Origin: an uncultured Rhodospirillales bacterium
Lineage (GTDB): Bacteria > Pseudomonadota > Alphaproteobacteria > Acetobacterales > Acetobacteraceae
Assembly: GCA_903928045.1 (NCBI GenBank)
Contig: CAIYPH010000032.1
Span: 1 to 8,390, forward strand
Length of the DNA stretch: 8,390 nucleotides
Reading direction: 5' to 3'
The notes below the pieces were generated by a model. It did not search any database, had not been told where the DNA came from, and saw only the letters and a program-made list of their open reading frames with translations. Below are positions 1 through 6,399 of the stretch, in pieces. Position numbers and translations under genes: made by a program. The number at the start of each line of letters is the position of its first letter. Positions within the stretch are counted from its first letter, which is position 1.

Positions 1-167
1 GCCGTCGGGATTTTGCCGTTCGGGTTCATCGCCAGGAATTCGGGCGTGCGGGTGCCGCCGGCATTGCTATCCACCTCGACCCAGCGGAACGCCTGCCCGG
101 TCATCCGCAACACCTGCGCCACTTTCCAGCAATTGCCCGACGGCGTGTACCCGTGAACCGTGATCAT
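1..167 (-). CDS. Glutathione S-transferase, N-terminal part (cut by left edge)
   Basis: Only the first 55 codons are present; the gene continues leftwards out of the window. The translation starts MITVHGYTPSGNCWKV and ends near NPNGKIPT. This is the thioredoxin-fold N-terminal domain of a GST. The S-x-N-x-x-K segment (residues 10-15) follows the first strand and carries the glutathione-activating Ser in many bacterial GSTs. The N-P-x-G-K-I-P turn (about 48-54) is the conserved cis-proline loop that holds glutathione. The start is well supported: reading the minus strand, GGAGG (positions 177-173) lies 5 nt before ATG at 167-165. The gene is divergent from the HyuB gene. Its substrate cannot be told from this fragment. 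Family assignment is from recalled motifs; the C-terminal helical domain is not visible. Confidence 0.85.
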   Translation of the reverse strand, partial: MITVHGYTPSGNCWKVAQVLRMTGQAFRWVEVDSNAGGTRTPEFLAMNPNGKIPT

Positions 168-240
168 GACAGCCTCCATCGATGCGCCCATGCTGCCTAC
201 ACTTCCCCCGCACGCGAAGCCCGGCGTAGGCTCCCCTCCC
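168..240. promoter_or_regulatory. Short divergent gap between GST and HyuB genes
   Basis: This 73-bp stretch separates the GST start (minus) from the preferred HyuB start (plus). It must hold the 5' signals of both genes unless promoters lie inside the coding regions. The GST ribosome site is seen as CCTCC at 173-177. On the plus strand only a weak AGG at 228-230 precedes ATG 241. I find no convincing -35/-10 pair on either strand. In-frame plus-strand starts inside or before this stretch (GTG 160, ATG 166, ATG 190) would make the two genes overlap head to head. Confidence 0.4.
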
Positions 241-2007
241 ATGCATGATCCGATCACCCAGGAACTGTTCCGTAACGCCATCACCGCGCTCGGCGACGAG
301 ATGGCGCTCACCATCTATCGCACCGCCTATTCCGGCGTGCTGCGCAATAACATGGACTATTCGGCCGCCATTTGTGACGGCGAAGGCCGCCTGGTGGCGC
401 AGGGGCTGAGCCTGCCCGGGCATCTCTGCTCCCTGCCGATCGCCCTACAATCCTGCCTGCGCCACTTCGAGGGTGACATCCACGAAGGCGACATCCTCGC
501 CCTCAACGATCCCTACGACGGCGGCATGCGTCTGCCCGATATCTTCGTTTTCCGCCCGGTCTGGGCCGATGGCAAGCCGATCGCCTGGGCCTCCACCATC
601 TGCCACCACACCGATGTCGGCGGCCGCGTCCCGGGCTCCAACGCGTCCGACAGCACGGAGATCTACGCCGAGGGGCTCCGCATCCCGCCGGTCAAGCTCT
701 ACGAGCGCGGCCAGCCCAACACCACGCTGTTCCGCATCCTCGAACGCAACGTCCGCGTCCCCGTCCGCGTCATGGGGGACCTCCGCGCCCAGCTCGCCGC
801 CTGCGAAATCGCCGCCCGGGGTCTCGCCGACCTGCTCACGCAGCACGGCGCCGACGGGCTGCGCAGCCTGATGGCGGCGACCATGGACTACTCCGAACGC
901 CTGGTCCGCCACTGCCTCGCCGAACTGCCGGATGGCGAGGCCGAGTTCACCGACTGGATCGACGACGATCAGATCGACGCCGGTGTCCCGATCCGCCTGC
1001 AATGCCGGGTGAAGAAACAGGGCGAGCACATGCTGTTCGACTGGACGGGCTCCAGCCCCCAGGTGAAGGGCGCGCTCAACAACACCTGGAGCTACACCGC
1101 CGCCGCCTGCTTCACCGCCGTGAAATCCATCCTCTCCATCAACATGCCCAATAATGACGGCGTGTTCCGCTGCATCGATGTGGTGGCCCCCCCCGGCACC
1201 ATCACCCATGGCGTGCTCCCCGCCGCCTGCGCCGCCCGCGGCCTCACCGGCTTCCGCGCCACCGACTGCGCCTTCGGGGCGCTCGCCATGCTCTACCCGG
1301 ATCGCGTCTTCGCAGCCTCGGATGGCGGCAATACCGGCATCACCATCGGCGGCTACGATGAGGACCGCAAACCCTTCATCTACGTCGATTTCCTCTCCGC
1401 CGCCTGGGGCGCCCGCCCCTGGGCCGACGGGCTCGACGGCAACACCACCATGTTCGCGAACATGGCGAGCTTCTCCATCGAGGTGATCGAGGCCGACAAC
1501 CCGCTGGAAGTCGACGACTACGCCTTCGTGCCCGATACCGCCGGCCCCGGCCGCTTCCGCGGCGGCGTCAGCCTCTCGCGCTCCATCCGCATGCTCGCCC
1601 ATGAGGGCATCCTGCAGGTCCGCTCCGATCGCAAAACCCACCGCCCCTACGGGCTCTACGGCGGCGGCCCCGGCGCCCCCAGCCTCAACACCGTCGATGG
1701 CGGCGAACTCGCGGCCAAGCTCACCATGACCATCAAGCGCGGCCAAACCTACCGCCACGAACTCCCCGGCGCCGGCGGCTGGGGCGACCCGCTCACCCGC
1801 GACCTCGCCGCCGTCGCCAAAGACCTCCGCGACGAACTCGTCACCCCCGAAGCGGCCGCCCGCGACTACGGGGTGGTGGCGGCCGGAGATCCGCCGGTGA
1901 TCGACCCCGCCGCCACCGCCGCCCTCCGCGCCAGGCTGGCGGTCGAGCGCGGACCAGGGCCGAAGGTGGCGTGGCAGCCGTTGTATAAGGAAGCGGTTCT
2001 TTTTTGA
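241..2007 (+). CDS. hyuB: Hydantoinase B/oxoprolinase (HyuB) family protein
   Basis: The protein is 588 aa, normal for HyuB (about 500-600 aa). HyuB with HyuA makes ATP-dependent N-methylhydantoinase, and related subunits occur in 5-oxoprolinase and acetone/acetophenone carboxylases. It is cytosolic. Motifs: the N-terminal DPITQELFRNAI segment typical of the family, NDPYDGG then LPD at about 89-100, HHTDVGG (122-128), E-I-Y-A-E-G-L-R-I-P-P (140-150), a glycine-rich DGGNTG segment in the middle, and GAGGWGDPLTRD near the end. Start 241 is chosen because it gives the standard N-terminus and avoids overlap with the GST start; GTG 160 or ATG 166 would add 25-27 residues of low-complexity sequence. 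No HyuA is adjacent: upstream is GST, downstream a repeat and a convergent gene. The usual GGxHLPD motif reads GGMRLPD. The last residues (AVLF) and the TGA are made of repeat sequence. The substrate is unknown. Confidence 0.88.
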   Translation: MHDPITQELFRNAITALGDEMALTIYRTAYSGVLRNNMDYSAAICDGEGRLVAQGLSLPGHLCSLPIALQSCLRHFEGDIHEGDILALNDPYDGGMRLPDIFVFRPVWADGKPIAWASTICHHTDVGGRVPGSNASDSTEIYAEGLRIPPVKLYERGQPNTTLFRILERNVRVPVRVMGDLRAQLAACEIAARGLADLLTQHGADGLRSLMAATMDYSERLVRHCLAELPDGEAEFTDWIDDDQIDAGVPIRLQCRVKKQGEHMLFDWTGSSPQVKGALNNTWSYTAAACFTAVKSILSINMPNNDGVFRCIDVVAPPGTITHGVLPAACAARGLTGFRATDCAFGALAMLYPDRVFAASDGGNTGITIGGYDEDRKPFIYVDFLSAAWGARPWADGLDGNTTMFANMASFSIEVIEADNPLEVDDYAFVPDTAGPGRFRGGVSLSRSIRMLAHEGILQVRSDRKTHRPYGLYGGGPGAPSLNTVDGGELAAKLTMTIKRGQTYRHELPGAGGWGDPLTRDLAAVAKDLRDELVTPEAAARDYGVVAAGDPPVIDPAATAALRARLAVERGPGPKVAWQPLYKEAVLF

Positions 2008-2121
2008 AAAAAAGAACCAAAAAACTTTCATCCATTGGCTCCGCAGTGTCCCCGGAGAGCGCCAAACCAAATGAATGCAAAGTTTTTGCTTCTTTTTTCG
2101 AAAAGCAGCGCTGCCTTCCTA
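1988..2121. repeat. Inverted-repeat element, copy A, between convergent genes
   Basis: This is a mosaic of nested inverted repeats filling the gap between hyuB and the convergent dehydratase gene. Left to right: an AGGAAGCG end (1988-1995); a hairpin of two perfect 11-nt arms (1995-2005 and 2008-2018, GGTTC plus six T); an AAAAACTTT block; the word CCATTGGC (2032-2039); a central stem (TTGGC-TCCG at 2035-2043 against CGGA at 2053-2056 and GCCAA at 2061-2065); an AAAGTTTTT block; a second, imperfect hairpin (2088-2096 against 2101-2109, one mismatch, TTCG loop); and CGCTGCCTTCCT at the right end, the inverse of the left end. The same parts in the same order recur at 4541-4790, so this is a repeat family. 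It may act as a two-way transcription barrier, but it lacks the usual T-tract after a GC stem. Mobility is unproven. Confidence 0.8.
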
Positions 2122-3258
2122 AATATACCCCGTCGACCCATCCGGCCGCCGCGCAAACTTCCGCTGCCAATGCGTCACCACCGGCGTCTTGATCACCTCC
2201 TCGTCGATCTCCACCCCCCAACCCGCGCGCTCCGGCCGCAGCTCCAAATAGCCGTCTTTCGGCAGATACGGGTCCTTCACATAAGGCGCCTGGTGCGGCA
2301 GCCGGTATTCCAGGATGCGGAAATTCGGCTGTGACGCCGCGAAATGCACGTTCACCGCCGTCGCCAGCGGCCCCATCGGATTATGCGGCGCCACCGTCAC
2401 GTAATGCGCCTCCGCGATCGCCGCGATCTTGCGCATCTCCAGCAACCCGCCGACCACGCAGATATCGGGTTGGATGATGTCCGCGCCGCGCACCGTCAAA
2501 AGCCGCAGAAACTCGAACCGGTTATACAGACTCTCCCCGGTCGCCAGCGTGCAGGCCATCTGCGCCTTCATCGCCCCCCACGCCTCGATATTCTCCATCC
2601 TGATCGGCTCTTCGAGAAACAGCGGATCATACGGCGCCAGCGCGTTACCGAGCTGAATTGCCTGGATCGGCTCGAAAATCTGCGCATGCGCATCGAACGC
2701 GAACTCATAATCCGCCCTGCACGTCTCCCGCAGCGCCCGGAAATACGCCGCACTCGTCCGCACCACCTCCCCCCAGCGATGCGCGTGCAGGTCGATCCTG
2801 AACGGCGAAAGCTTGAACGCCGTCATCCCCCACGCCGCGTTCAGCCCGTCCAGTTGATCCCGCGCCGCCTCCGGATCGAGCGCCGTATACACCCCCGCAT
2901 ACACCCGCACCCGATCTCGCGCATGCCCGCCCAACAACTGGTACACCGGCACGCCCAGCGCCTTGGCCGAAATATCCCACAGGCAGTGATCGATCGCCGA
3001 AATCGCCGCCAACCCCAGCGCCCCCGGCGGAAACCGGCATTGCTGCGTCAAATGCAGGATCAGATACTCAATCCGCCGCGGGTCCTCCCCCCGGATGAAC
3101 CCGAACAGATACTCCAGCAGCGGCGCCAGCGCGTCATCCGGCCCGTGATTGTAGCACTCCGCCCACCCCGTCAGCCCGTCATCCGTATCCAGCGCCAGCA
3201 ACACCCGCGGGCGATTGCCATCCCGGCTCATGAAGCAGCGCATCCGGTCGATCTTCAT
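2119..3258 (-). CDS. Enolase-superfamily dehydratase, galactonate-dehydratase type (MR/MLE family)
   Basis: The protein is 379 aa, normal for the family. It has an N-terminal capping domain (about 1-115) and a (beta/alpha)7-beta barrel. Visible barrel residues: K149 in AFKLSPF; D189 and H191 in FDAHAQ; E216 in LFLEEP; E242 in TGES; D265 in IIQPD; H292 in APHNPMGP; E317 in ILEY. D189/E216/E242 fit the Mg2+ ligands. H191 and the D265-H292 dyad fit the acid/base pair of galactonate dehydratase (DgoD). The expected reaction is Mg2+-dependent abstraction of the proton alpha to a carboxylate, then loss of water to a 2-keto-3-deoxy acid. The start at 3258 is fixed by AGGAG 8 nt upstream and the family-like MKIDRMRCF; a longer frame to 3345 has no such support and would run into the next gene's leader. 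It is divergent from a second family member. Its TAG stop (2121-2119) is part of repeat copy A. The substrate is not predictable. Confidence 0.9.
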   Translation of the reverse strand: MKIDRMRCFMSRDGNRPRVLLALDTDDGLTGWAECYNHGPDDALAPLLEYLFGFIRGEDPRRIEYLILHLTQQCRFPPGALGLAAISAIDHCLWDISAKALGVPVYQLLGGHARDRVRVYAGVYTALDPEAARDQLDGLNAAWGMTAFKLSPFRIDLHAHRWGEVVRTSAAYFRALRETCRADYEFAFDAHAQIFEPIQAIQLGNALAPYDPLFLEEPIRMENIEAWGAMKAQMACTLATGESLYNRFEFLRLLTVRGADIIQPDICVVGGLLEMRKIAAIAEAHYVTVAPHNPMGPLATAVNVHFAASQPNFRILEYRLPHQAPYVKDPYLPKDGYLELRPERAGWGVEIDEEVIKTPVVTHWQRKFARRPDGSTGYI

Positions 3259-3347
3259 GGCGGCGTCTCCTGTTGTGCTGGCGGTCGGCTCGGGCAAGAC
3301 TACGCCCCATCCCAATACGAACAAGCCCGCCACGCGGGGAGGCAACC
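3259..3347. promoter_or_regulatory. Shared divergent 5' region of two dehydratase genes
   Basis: This 89-bp gap lies between two divergent enolase-superfamily genes. Both ribosome sites are clear: AGGAG (minus strand, starting 8 nt beyond the ATG at 3258) and GGGGAGG at 3336-3342 before ATG 3348. Both genes must be transcribed from here or from inside each other's 5' ends, so joint control is likely. I find no good -35/-10 match on either strand and no clear operator dyad. The regulator is not encoded in the window. Confidence 0.5.
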
Positions 3348-4544
3348 ATGAAAATCACCTCGGTCGAAACCATCCGCCTCGGCGAATTCCCCAACCTCAT
3401 CTGGGTGCGCGTGCACACCGACGAGGGGATCACCGGCCTTGGCGAAACCTTCATGGGCGCCGCCGCCGTCGAGGCCTATATCCATGAAACCGCCGGCCCC
3501 CGCCTCATCGGCAAAAACCCGCTGCACATCGAGGCCCGCCGCCAGGAGCTGGTGAACTACCTCGGCTGGCGCGGCACCGGCGTCGAAACCCGCGGCAACT
3601 CCGCCATCGACATCGCGCTGTGGGACATTTTCGCCAAAGCCGCCGGCATGCCCCTCGTCGACGCCCTCGGCGGCCGTTCGCGCGATTCCATCCGCACCTA
3701 CAACACCTGCGCCGGCTACAAATACATCCGCGACGCCACCAACCAGCTCGTCGCCAACTGGCATGTCGGCGAAACCGACGGCCCCTACGAGGACCTCGAC
3801 GGCTTCCTCAACCGCGCCGACGAAGTCGCCCACTCCCTGCTCGAACAGGGCATCACCGGCATGAAAATCTGGCCCTTTGATATCGCCGCGGAACGCAGCC
3901 AGGGCTACGACATCACATCAGCCGAGCTCAACACCGCCCTCGAACCCTTCCGCAAAATCCGCCGCGCCGTCGGCGACAAGATGGACATCATGGTGGAGTT
4001 CCACTCCCTCTGGTCCTTCCCCATGGCCTGCAAACTCGCCCAACGCCTCGCCGAGTTCGACACCTACTGGCACGAGGACCCCTTCCGCCTCGACAACCCC
4101 GCCGACCTCCTGGAATACCGCCGCCACTCCAAGGCCTGGGTCTGCGCCTCCGAAACCCTGGCCATGACCCACTCCTTCCGCGACTATTTGCAAACCGGCG
4201 CCGCCGGCGTCGTCATGCTCGATCTCGCCTGGTGCGGCGGCATCTCCGAAGCCCGCAAAATCGCCGGCATGGCCGAAGCCTGGCACACCCCCATCGCGCC
4301 GCATGACTGCACCGGCCCCGTCGTCTTCATGGCTTCCTGCCACGTCTCGCTCTTCGCCCCCAACGCCCTCATCCAGGAAAGCGTCCGCGCCTTCTACACC
4401 GGCTGGTACAAGGAACTCGTCACCGCCGTCCCTCCGGTCCACAACGGCCAAATCAGCGTCGATTTCTCCAAGAACGGCATCGGCATCGAACTTCTGCCGG
4501 GGATCGAGAAGCGGGCGGATGCGGTGGTGCGGGTTTACAAGTAG
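3348..4544 (+). CDS. Enolase-superfamily (MR/MLE) protein, probable acid-sugar dehydratase
   Basis: The protein is 398 aa with a capping domain (1-115) followed by the barrel. Active-site pattern: K173 in GMKIWPF; E217 and H219 in VEFHSLW; E243 in WHEDPF; E269 in ASETLAM; D292 in MLDLAWCGG; H319 in APHDCTGP; E344 in IQES. All expected polar positions are filled, so it should be active. The first metal ligand is Glu (E217) rather than the usual Asp, and the second lysine of the classical KxK motif is Trp (W175). The likely reaction is Mg2+-assisted dehydration, or possibly epimerisation, of a sugar acid. Start 3348 is supported by GGGGAGG 5 nt upstream and the typical MKITSVETIR beginning. A longer frame from 3273 would cross the intergenic gap and is rejected. 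It differs strongly from its divergent neighbour, so it is not a recent duplicate. The TAG stop (4542-4544) is the start of repeat copy B. Confidence 0.9.
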   Translation: MKITSVETIRLGEFPNLIWVRVHTDEGITGLGETFMGAAAVEAYIHETAGPRLIGKNPLHIEARRQELVNYLGWRGTGVETRGNSAIDIALWDIFAKAAGMPLVDALGGRSRDSIRTYNTCAGYKYIRDATNQLVANWHVGETDGPYEDLDGFLNRADEVAHSLLEQGITGMKIWPFDIAAERSQGYDITSAELNTALEPFRKIRRAVGDKMDIMVEFHSLWSFPMACKLAQRLAEFDTYWHEDPFRLDNPADLLEYRRHSKAWVCASETLAMTHSFRDYLQTGAAGVVMLDLAWCGGISEARKIAGMAEAWHTPIAPHDCTGPVVFMASCHVSLFAPNALIQESVRAFYTGWYKELVTAVPPVHNGQISVDFSKNGIGIELLPGIEKRADAVVRVYK

Positions 4545-4790
4545 GAAGCAAGCGGTTCTTTTTTGGAAAAAAGAACCAAAAAACTTTTGTTCGTTTCTCG
4601 CCATTGGCGTGCCTCTCCCGGATAGCCGGGAGCGGCACGAACCAACGCCCAACGCGCTGGGGCAGCCTCACCGCGCGGCGGTAGATCGGGGGGCTCCCCA
4701 AGCGCGACGACGACACCGCCATCCCCCCGAAACCCCAACTGACAAAAGTTTTTTGCTCCTTTTTTTCAAAAAAGGAGCGCTACCTTCCAC
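4541..4790. repeat. Inverted-repeat element, copy B (250 bp)
   Basis: This fills most of the 301-bp gap between the second dehydratase and the DUF35 gene. Left end GTAGGAAGCAAGC. Left hairpin with perfect 11-nt arms (4554-4564 and 4567-4577, GG loop). Then AAAAAACTTTTGT at 4578-4590, whose exact inverse ACAAAAGTTTTTT lies at 4742-4754. Right hairpin with perfect 11-nt arms, GCTCC plus T-run (4755-4765 and 4768-4778). Right end GCGCTACCTTCCAC, the inverse of the left end. The core (4591-4741) holds CCATTGGC as in copy A, a 13-bp stem with one mismatch (4608-4620 and 4627-4639 approximately, loop ATAG), and an 8-bp inverted pair (TCGGGGGG 4686-4693, CCCCCCGA 4723-4730). No reading frame in it looks real. 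It may insulate transcription between the neighbours. Confidence 0.82.
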
Positions 4791-4845
4791 TTGCCTTCCT
4801 CACCCACTATCACGCGCTCAAAGCCCCCACCAAAAGGCCCTCACC

Positions 4846-5220
4846 ATGCCCCCAGCCTCCCCCAACGCCACCTACGCCGCCCATTGCGCCAAGGGCGAGC
4901 TGGCCTACCAGGTCGACACCACCACCGGCGCCGCCGTCTTCTACCCCCGCGTCATCGCCCCCGGCACCGGCGCCCCCCTGGAATGGCGGGTCTCCGCCGG
5001 CCTCGGCACCGTCTACGCCACCACCGTGGTGCACACCCGCGGCGAGCCGCCGCATAACGTGGCGCTGATCGACATGGATGAGGGGTTCCGCCTGATGAGC
5101 CGCGTCGAGGAGACGGACCCGATGGCGGTGCGCATCGGCATGCGCGTGCGCGTGCGCATGCACCCGGCGACGGAGGCGCAGCCCGCCTACCCCGTCTTCA
5201 CCCCGGAGCAAGGCGCATGA
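4846..5220 (+). CDS. DUF35 OB-fold protein lacking zinc cysteines, partner of thiolase-like protein
   Basis: The protein is 124 aa. It matches the DUF35/OB-fold family (often next to thiolases, thought to bind acyl-CoA). From about residue 28 it reads like the family: F-Y-P-R (32-35), then E-W-R-V-S-A-G-L-G-T-V-Y (46-57), T-V-V-H-T-R (60-65), V-A-L-I-D-M-D-E-G (72-80) and a V-R-I-G-M-R-V-R-V strand near the end. The family's rubredoxin-like zinc ribbon normally has four Cys around the FPPR motif. By alignment of the motif, D24, T27, A38 and T41 stand there instead, and the only Cys is C14. So the zinc ribbon is not functional. Start 4846 follows AAGG by 8 nt, beyond the repeat. The stop overlaps the next ATG by 4 nt (ATGA), so the two are translationally coupled and probably form a complex. 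Confidence 0.82.
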   Translation: MPPASPNATYAAHCAKGELAYQVDTTTGAAVFYPRVIAPGTGAPLEWRVSAGLGTVYATTVVHTRGEPPHNVALIDMDEGFRLMSRVEETDPMAVRIGMRVRVRMHPATEAQPAYPVFTPEQGA

Positions 5221-6371
5221 GCGGCCTCACCCGCGGCAGCGTCGCCGTCGTCGGCGCCGCCGAGTCCGATCTCGGCCAGGTCGCCCCCGGCACCACCCCG
5301 GTCGACCTCATGGCCCAGGCGACCCGCCGTGCCCTCGATGACTGCGGCCTGAAACTGTCGGACATCGACGGCGTCTTCACCAACGCCTCGCAACTCCGCA
5401 TGCCCACCCTCTCGCTGTGCGAATATCTCGGCCTCACGCCGCGCTACCAGGACGGCACCGGCATCGGCGGCTCCTCTCTCATGACCCACGTGCAGCACGC
5501 CATGCTCGCCATCGAGCATGGGCTCTGCGAGGTCGCGCTGATCGCCTATGGCAGCACCCAGCGCAGCGTCAGCCGCGCCGCCGCCAGCCCGCGCGAGTTC
5601 AACCCCTATGAGAGCCCCTACAAGCCCTTCCTCCCCGCCAGCGCCTACGCGCTCGCCGCCTCGCGTCATATGCACCAGTTCGGCACCACCCGCGAACACC
5701 TCGCCGCAGTCGCCGTCGCCGCGCGGCAATGGGCGCTGCTGAACCCGGTGGCCTGGGAAAAGGAGCCGCTCACCATCGAGCAGGTGCTTGGCGCCCGCAT
5801 GGTGAGCTACCCGCTGACGGTGCGCGATTGCTGCCTCGTCACCGATGGCGGCGGCGCCATCATCCTCGCCTCGGCCGCCCGCGCGCGCTCCCTGCGCCAG
5901 AAGCCGGCCTTCGTCCTCGGCGTCGGCGAGCATCTCTCCCACATGTCGATCTCCTCGATGCCCGACCTCACCGTCACCGGCGCCGCCCGCTCCGGCGCGC
6001 AGGCCTACGCCATGGCCGGCCTCACCGCGAAGGACGTCAACACCGCCCAGGTCTATGACGCCTTCACCATCAACACGATCCTCTTCCTGGAAGACCTCGG
6101 CTTCTGCGCGAAAGGGGAGGGGGGAAGCTTCATCGCCGGCGGCGCCATCGCCCCGGGCGGCCGCCTGCCCGTCAACACCTCCGGCGGCGGCCTCTCCTAC
6201 TGCCACCCCGGCATGTACGGCCTGCTCGTGCTGATCGAGGCCATCCGCCAGGTCCGCGGCGATGCCGGCGCCCGCCAAGTGGCCGGCTGTGACGTCGCCT
6301 TGGCCCACGGCAACGGCGGCGTGCTGTCGAGCCAGGTCACGGTGCTGTTCGGCTCCGCCGCAACCGTGTAA
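5217..6371 (+). CDS. Thiolase-like protein without catalytic cysteine (SCP-x/Ltp2-like)
   Basis: The protein is 384 aa, the length of the non-classical thiolase-like/lipid-transfer (SCP-x, Ltp2) group. The fold is recognisable: T-P-V-D-L-M-A-Q-A (27-35), G-I-G-G-S-S-L-M-T-H (82-91), G-L-C-E-V-A-L-I-A-Y-G-S (102-113), V-Y-D-A-F-T (279-284), N-T-S-G-G-G-L-S-Y-C-H-P-G (320-332) and H-G-N-G-G-V-L-S-S (364-372). The nucleophilic Cys of true thiolases is replaced by Ser (86/87), and the second Cys of the C-terminal C-x-G motif by the HGNGG segment; His330 of the HP motif remains. So ordinary thiolysis is unlikely. Relatives of this type with a DUF35 partner act as aldolases in steroid side-chain breakdown, but the substrate here is unknown. 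The start has GGAG 8 nt upstream and overlaps the DUF35 stop by 4 nt. It belongs to an operon with the flanking plus-strand genes. Confidence 0.88.
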   Translation: MSGLTRGSVAVVGAAESDLGQVAPGTTPVDLMAQATRRALDDCGLKLSDIDGVFTNASQLRMPTLSLCEYLGLTPRYQDGTGIGGSSLMTHVQHAMLAIEHGLCEVALIAYGSTQRSVSRAAASPREFNPYESPYKPFLPASAYALAASRHMHQFGTTREHLAAVAVAARQWALLNPVAWEKEPLTIEQVLGARMVSYPLTVRDCCLVTDGGGAIILASAARARSLRQKPAFVLGVGEHLSHMSISSMPDLTVTGAARSGAQAYAMAGLTAKDVNTAQVYDAFTINTILFLEDLGFCAKGEGGSFIAGGAIAPGGRLPVNTSGGGLSYCHPGMYGLLVLIEAIRQVRGDAGARQVAGCDVALAHGNGGVLSSQVTVLFGSAATV

Positions 6372-6399
6372 CCTCGCGCCAAAATCGGAGCACGCACCC

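Noticed and set aside
1995..2018. Standard rho-independent terminator
   Set aside because: The T-run lies inside the stem and the stem is followed by an A-run, not T. It may still stop transcription, but it is not the classical form.
445..2070. 541-aa open frame on the minus strand
   Set aside because: It lies antisense to hyuB, is Gly/Ala/Val/His-rich with no domain, and results from GC-rich third codon positions of the real gene. Its N-terminus is repeat sequence.
2004..2334. Small plus-strand frames in and after repeat copy A
   Set aside because: Their residues (K/S/F/P-rich) come from T and A runs of the repeat, with no ribosome site or known similarity.
2344..3351. 335-aa open frame on the plus strand
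   Set aside because: It is antisense to the first dehydratase and extremely Arg/His/Pro/Gln-rich, a typical shadow.
4303..4845. Upstream extension of the DUF35 frame
   Set aside because: It runs through the end of the dehydratase gene and the repeat element; a clear ribosome site and the family-length protein start at 4846.
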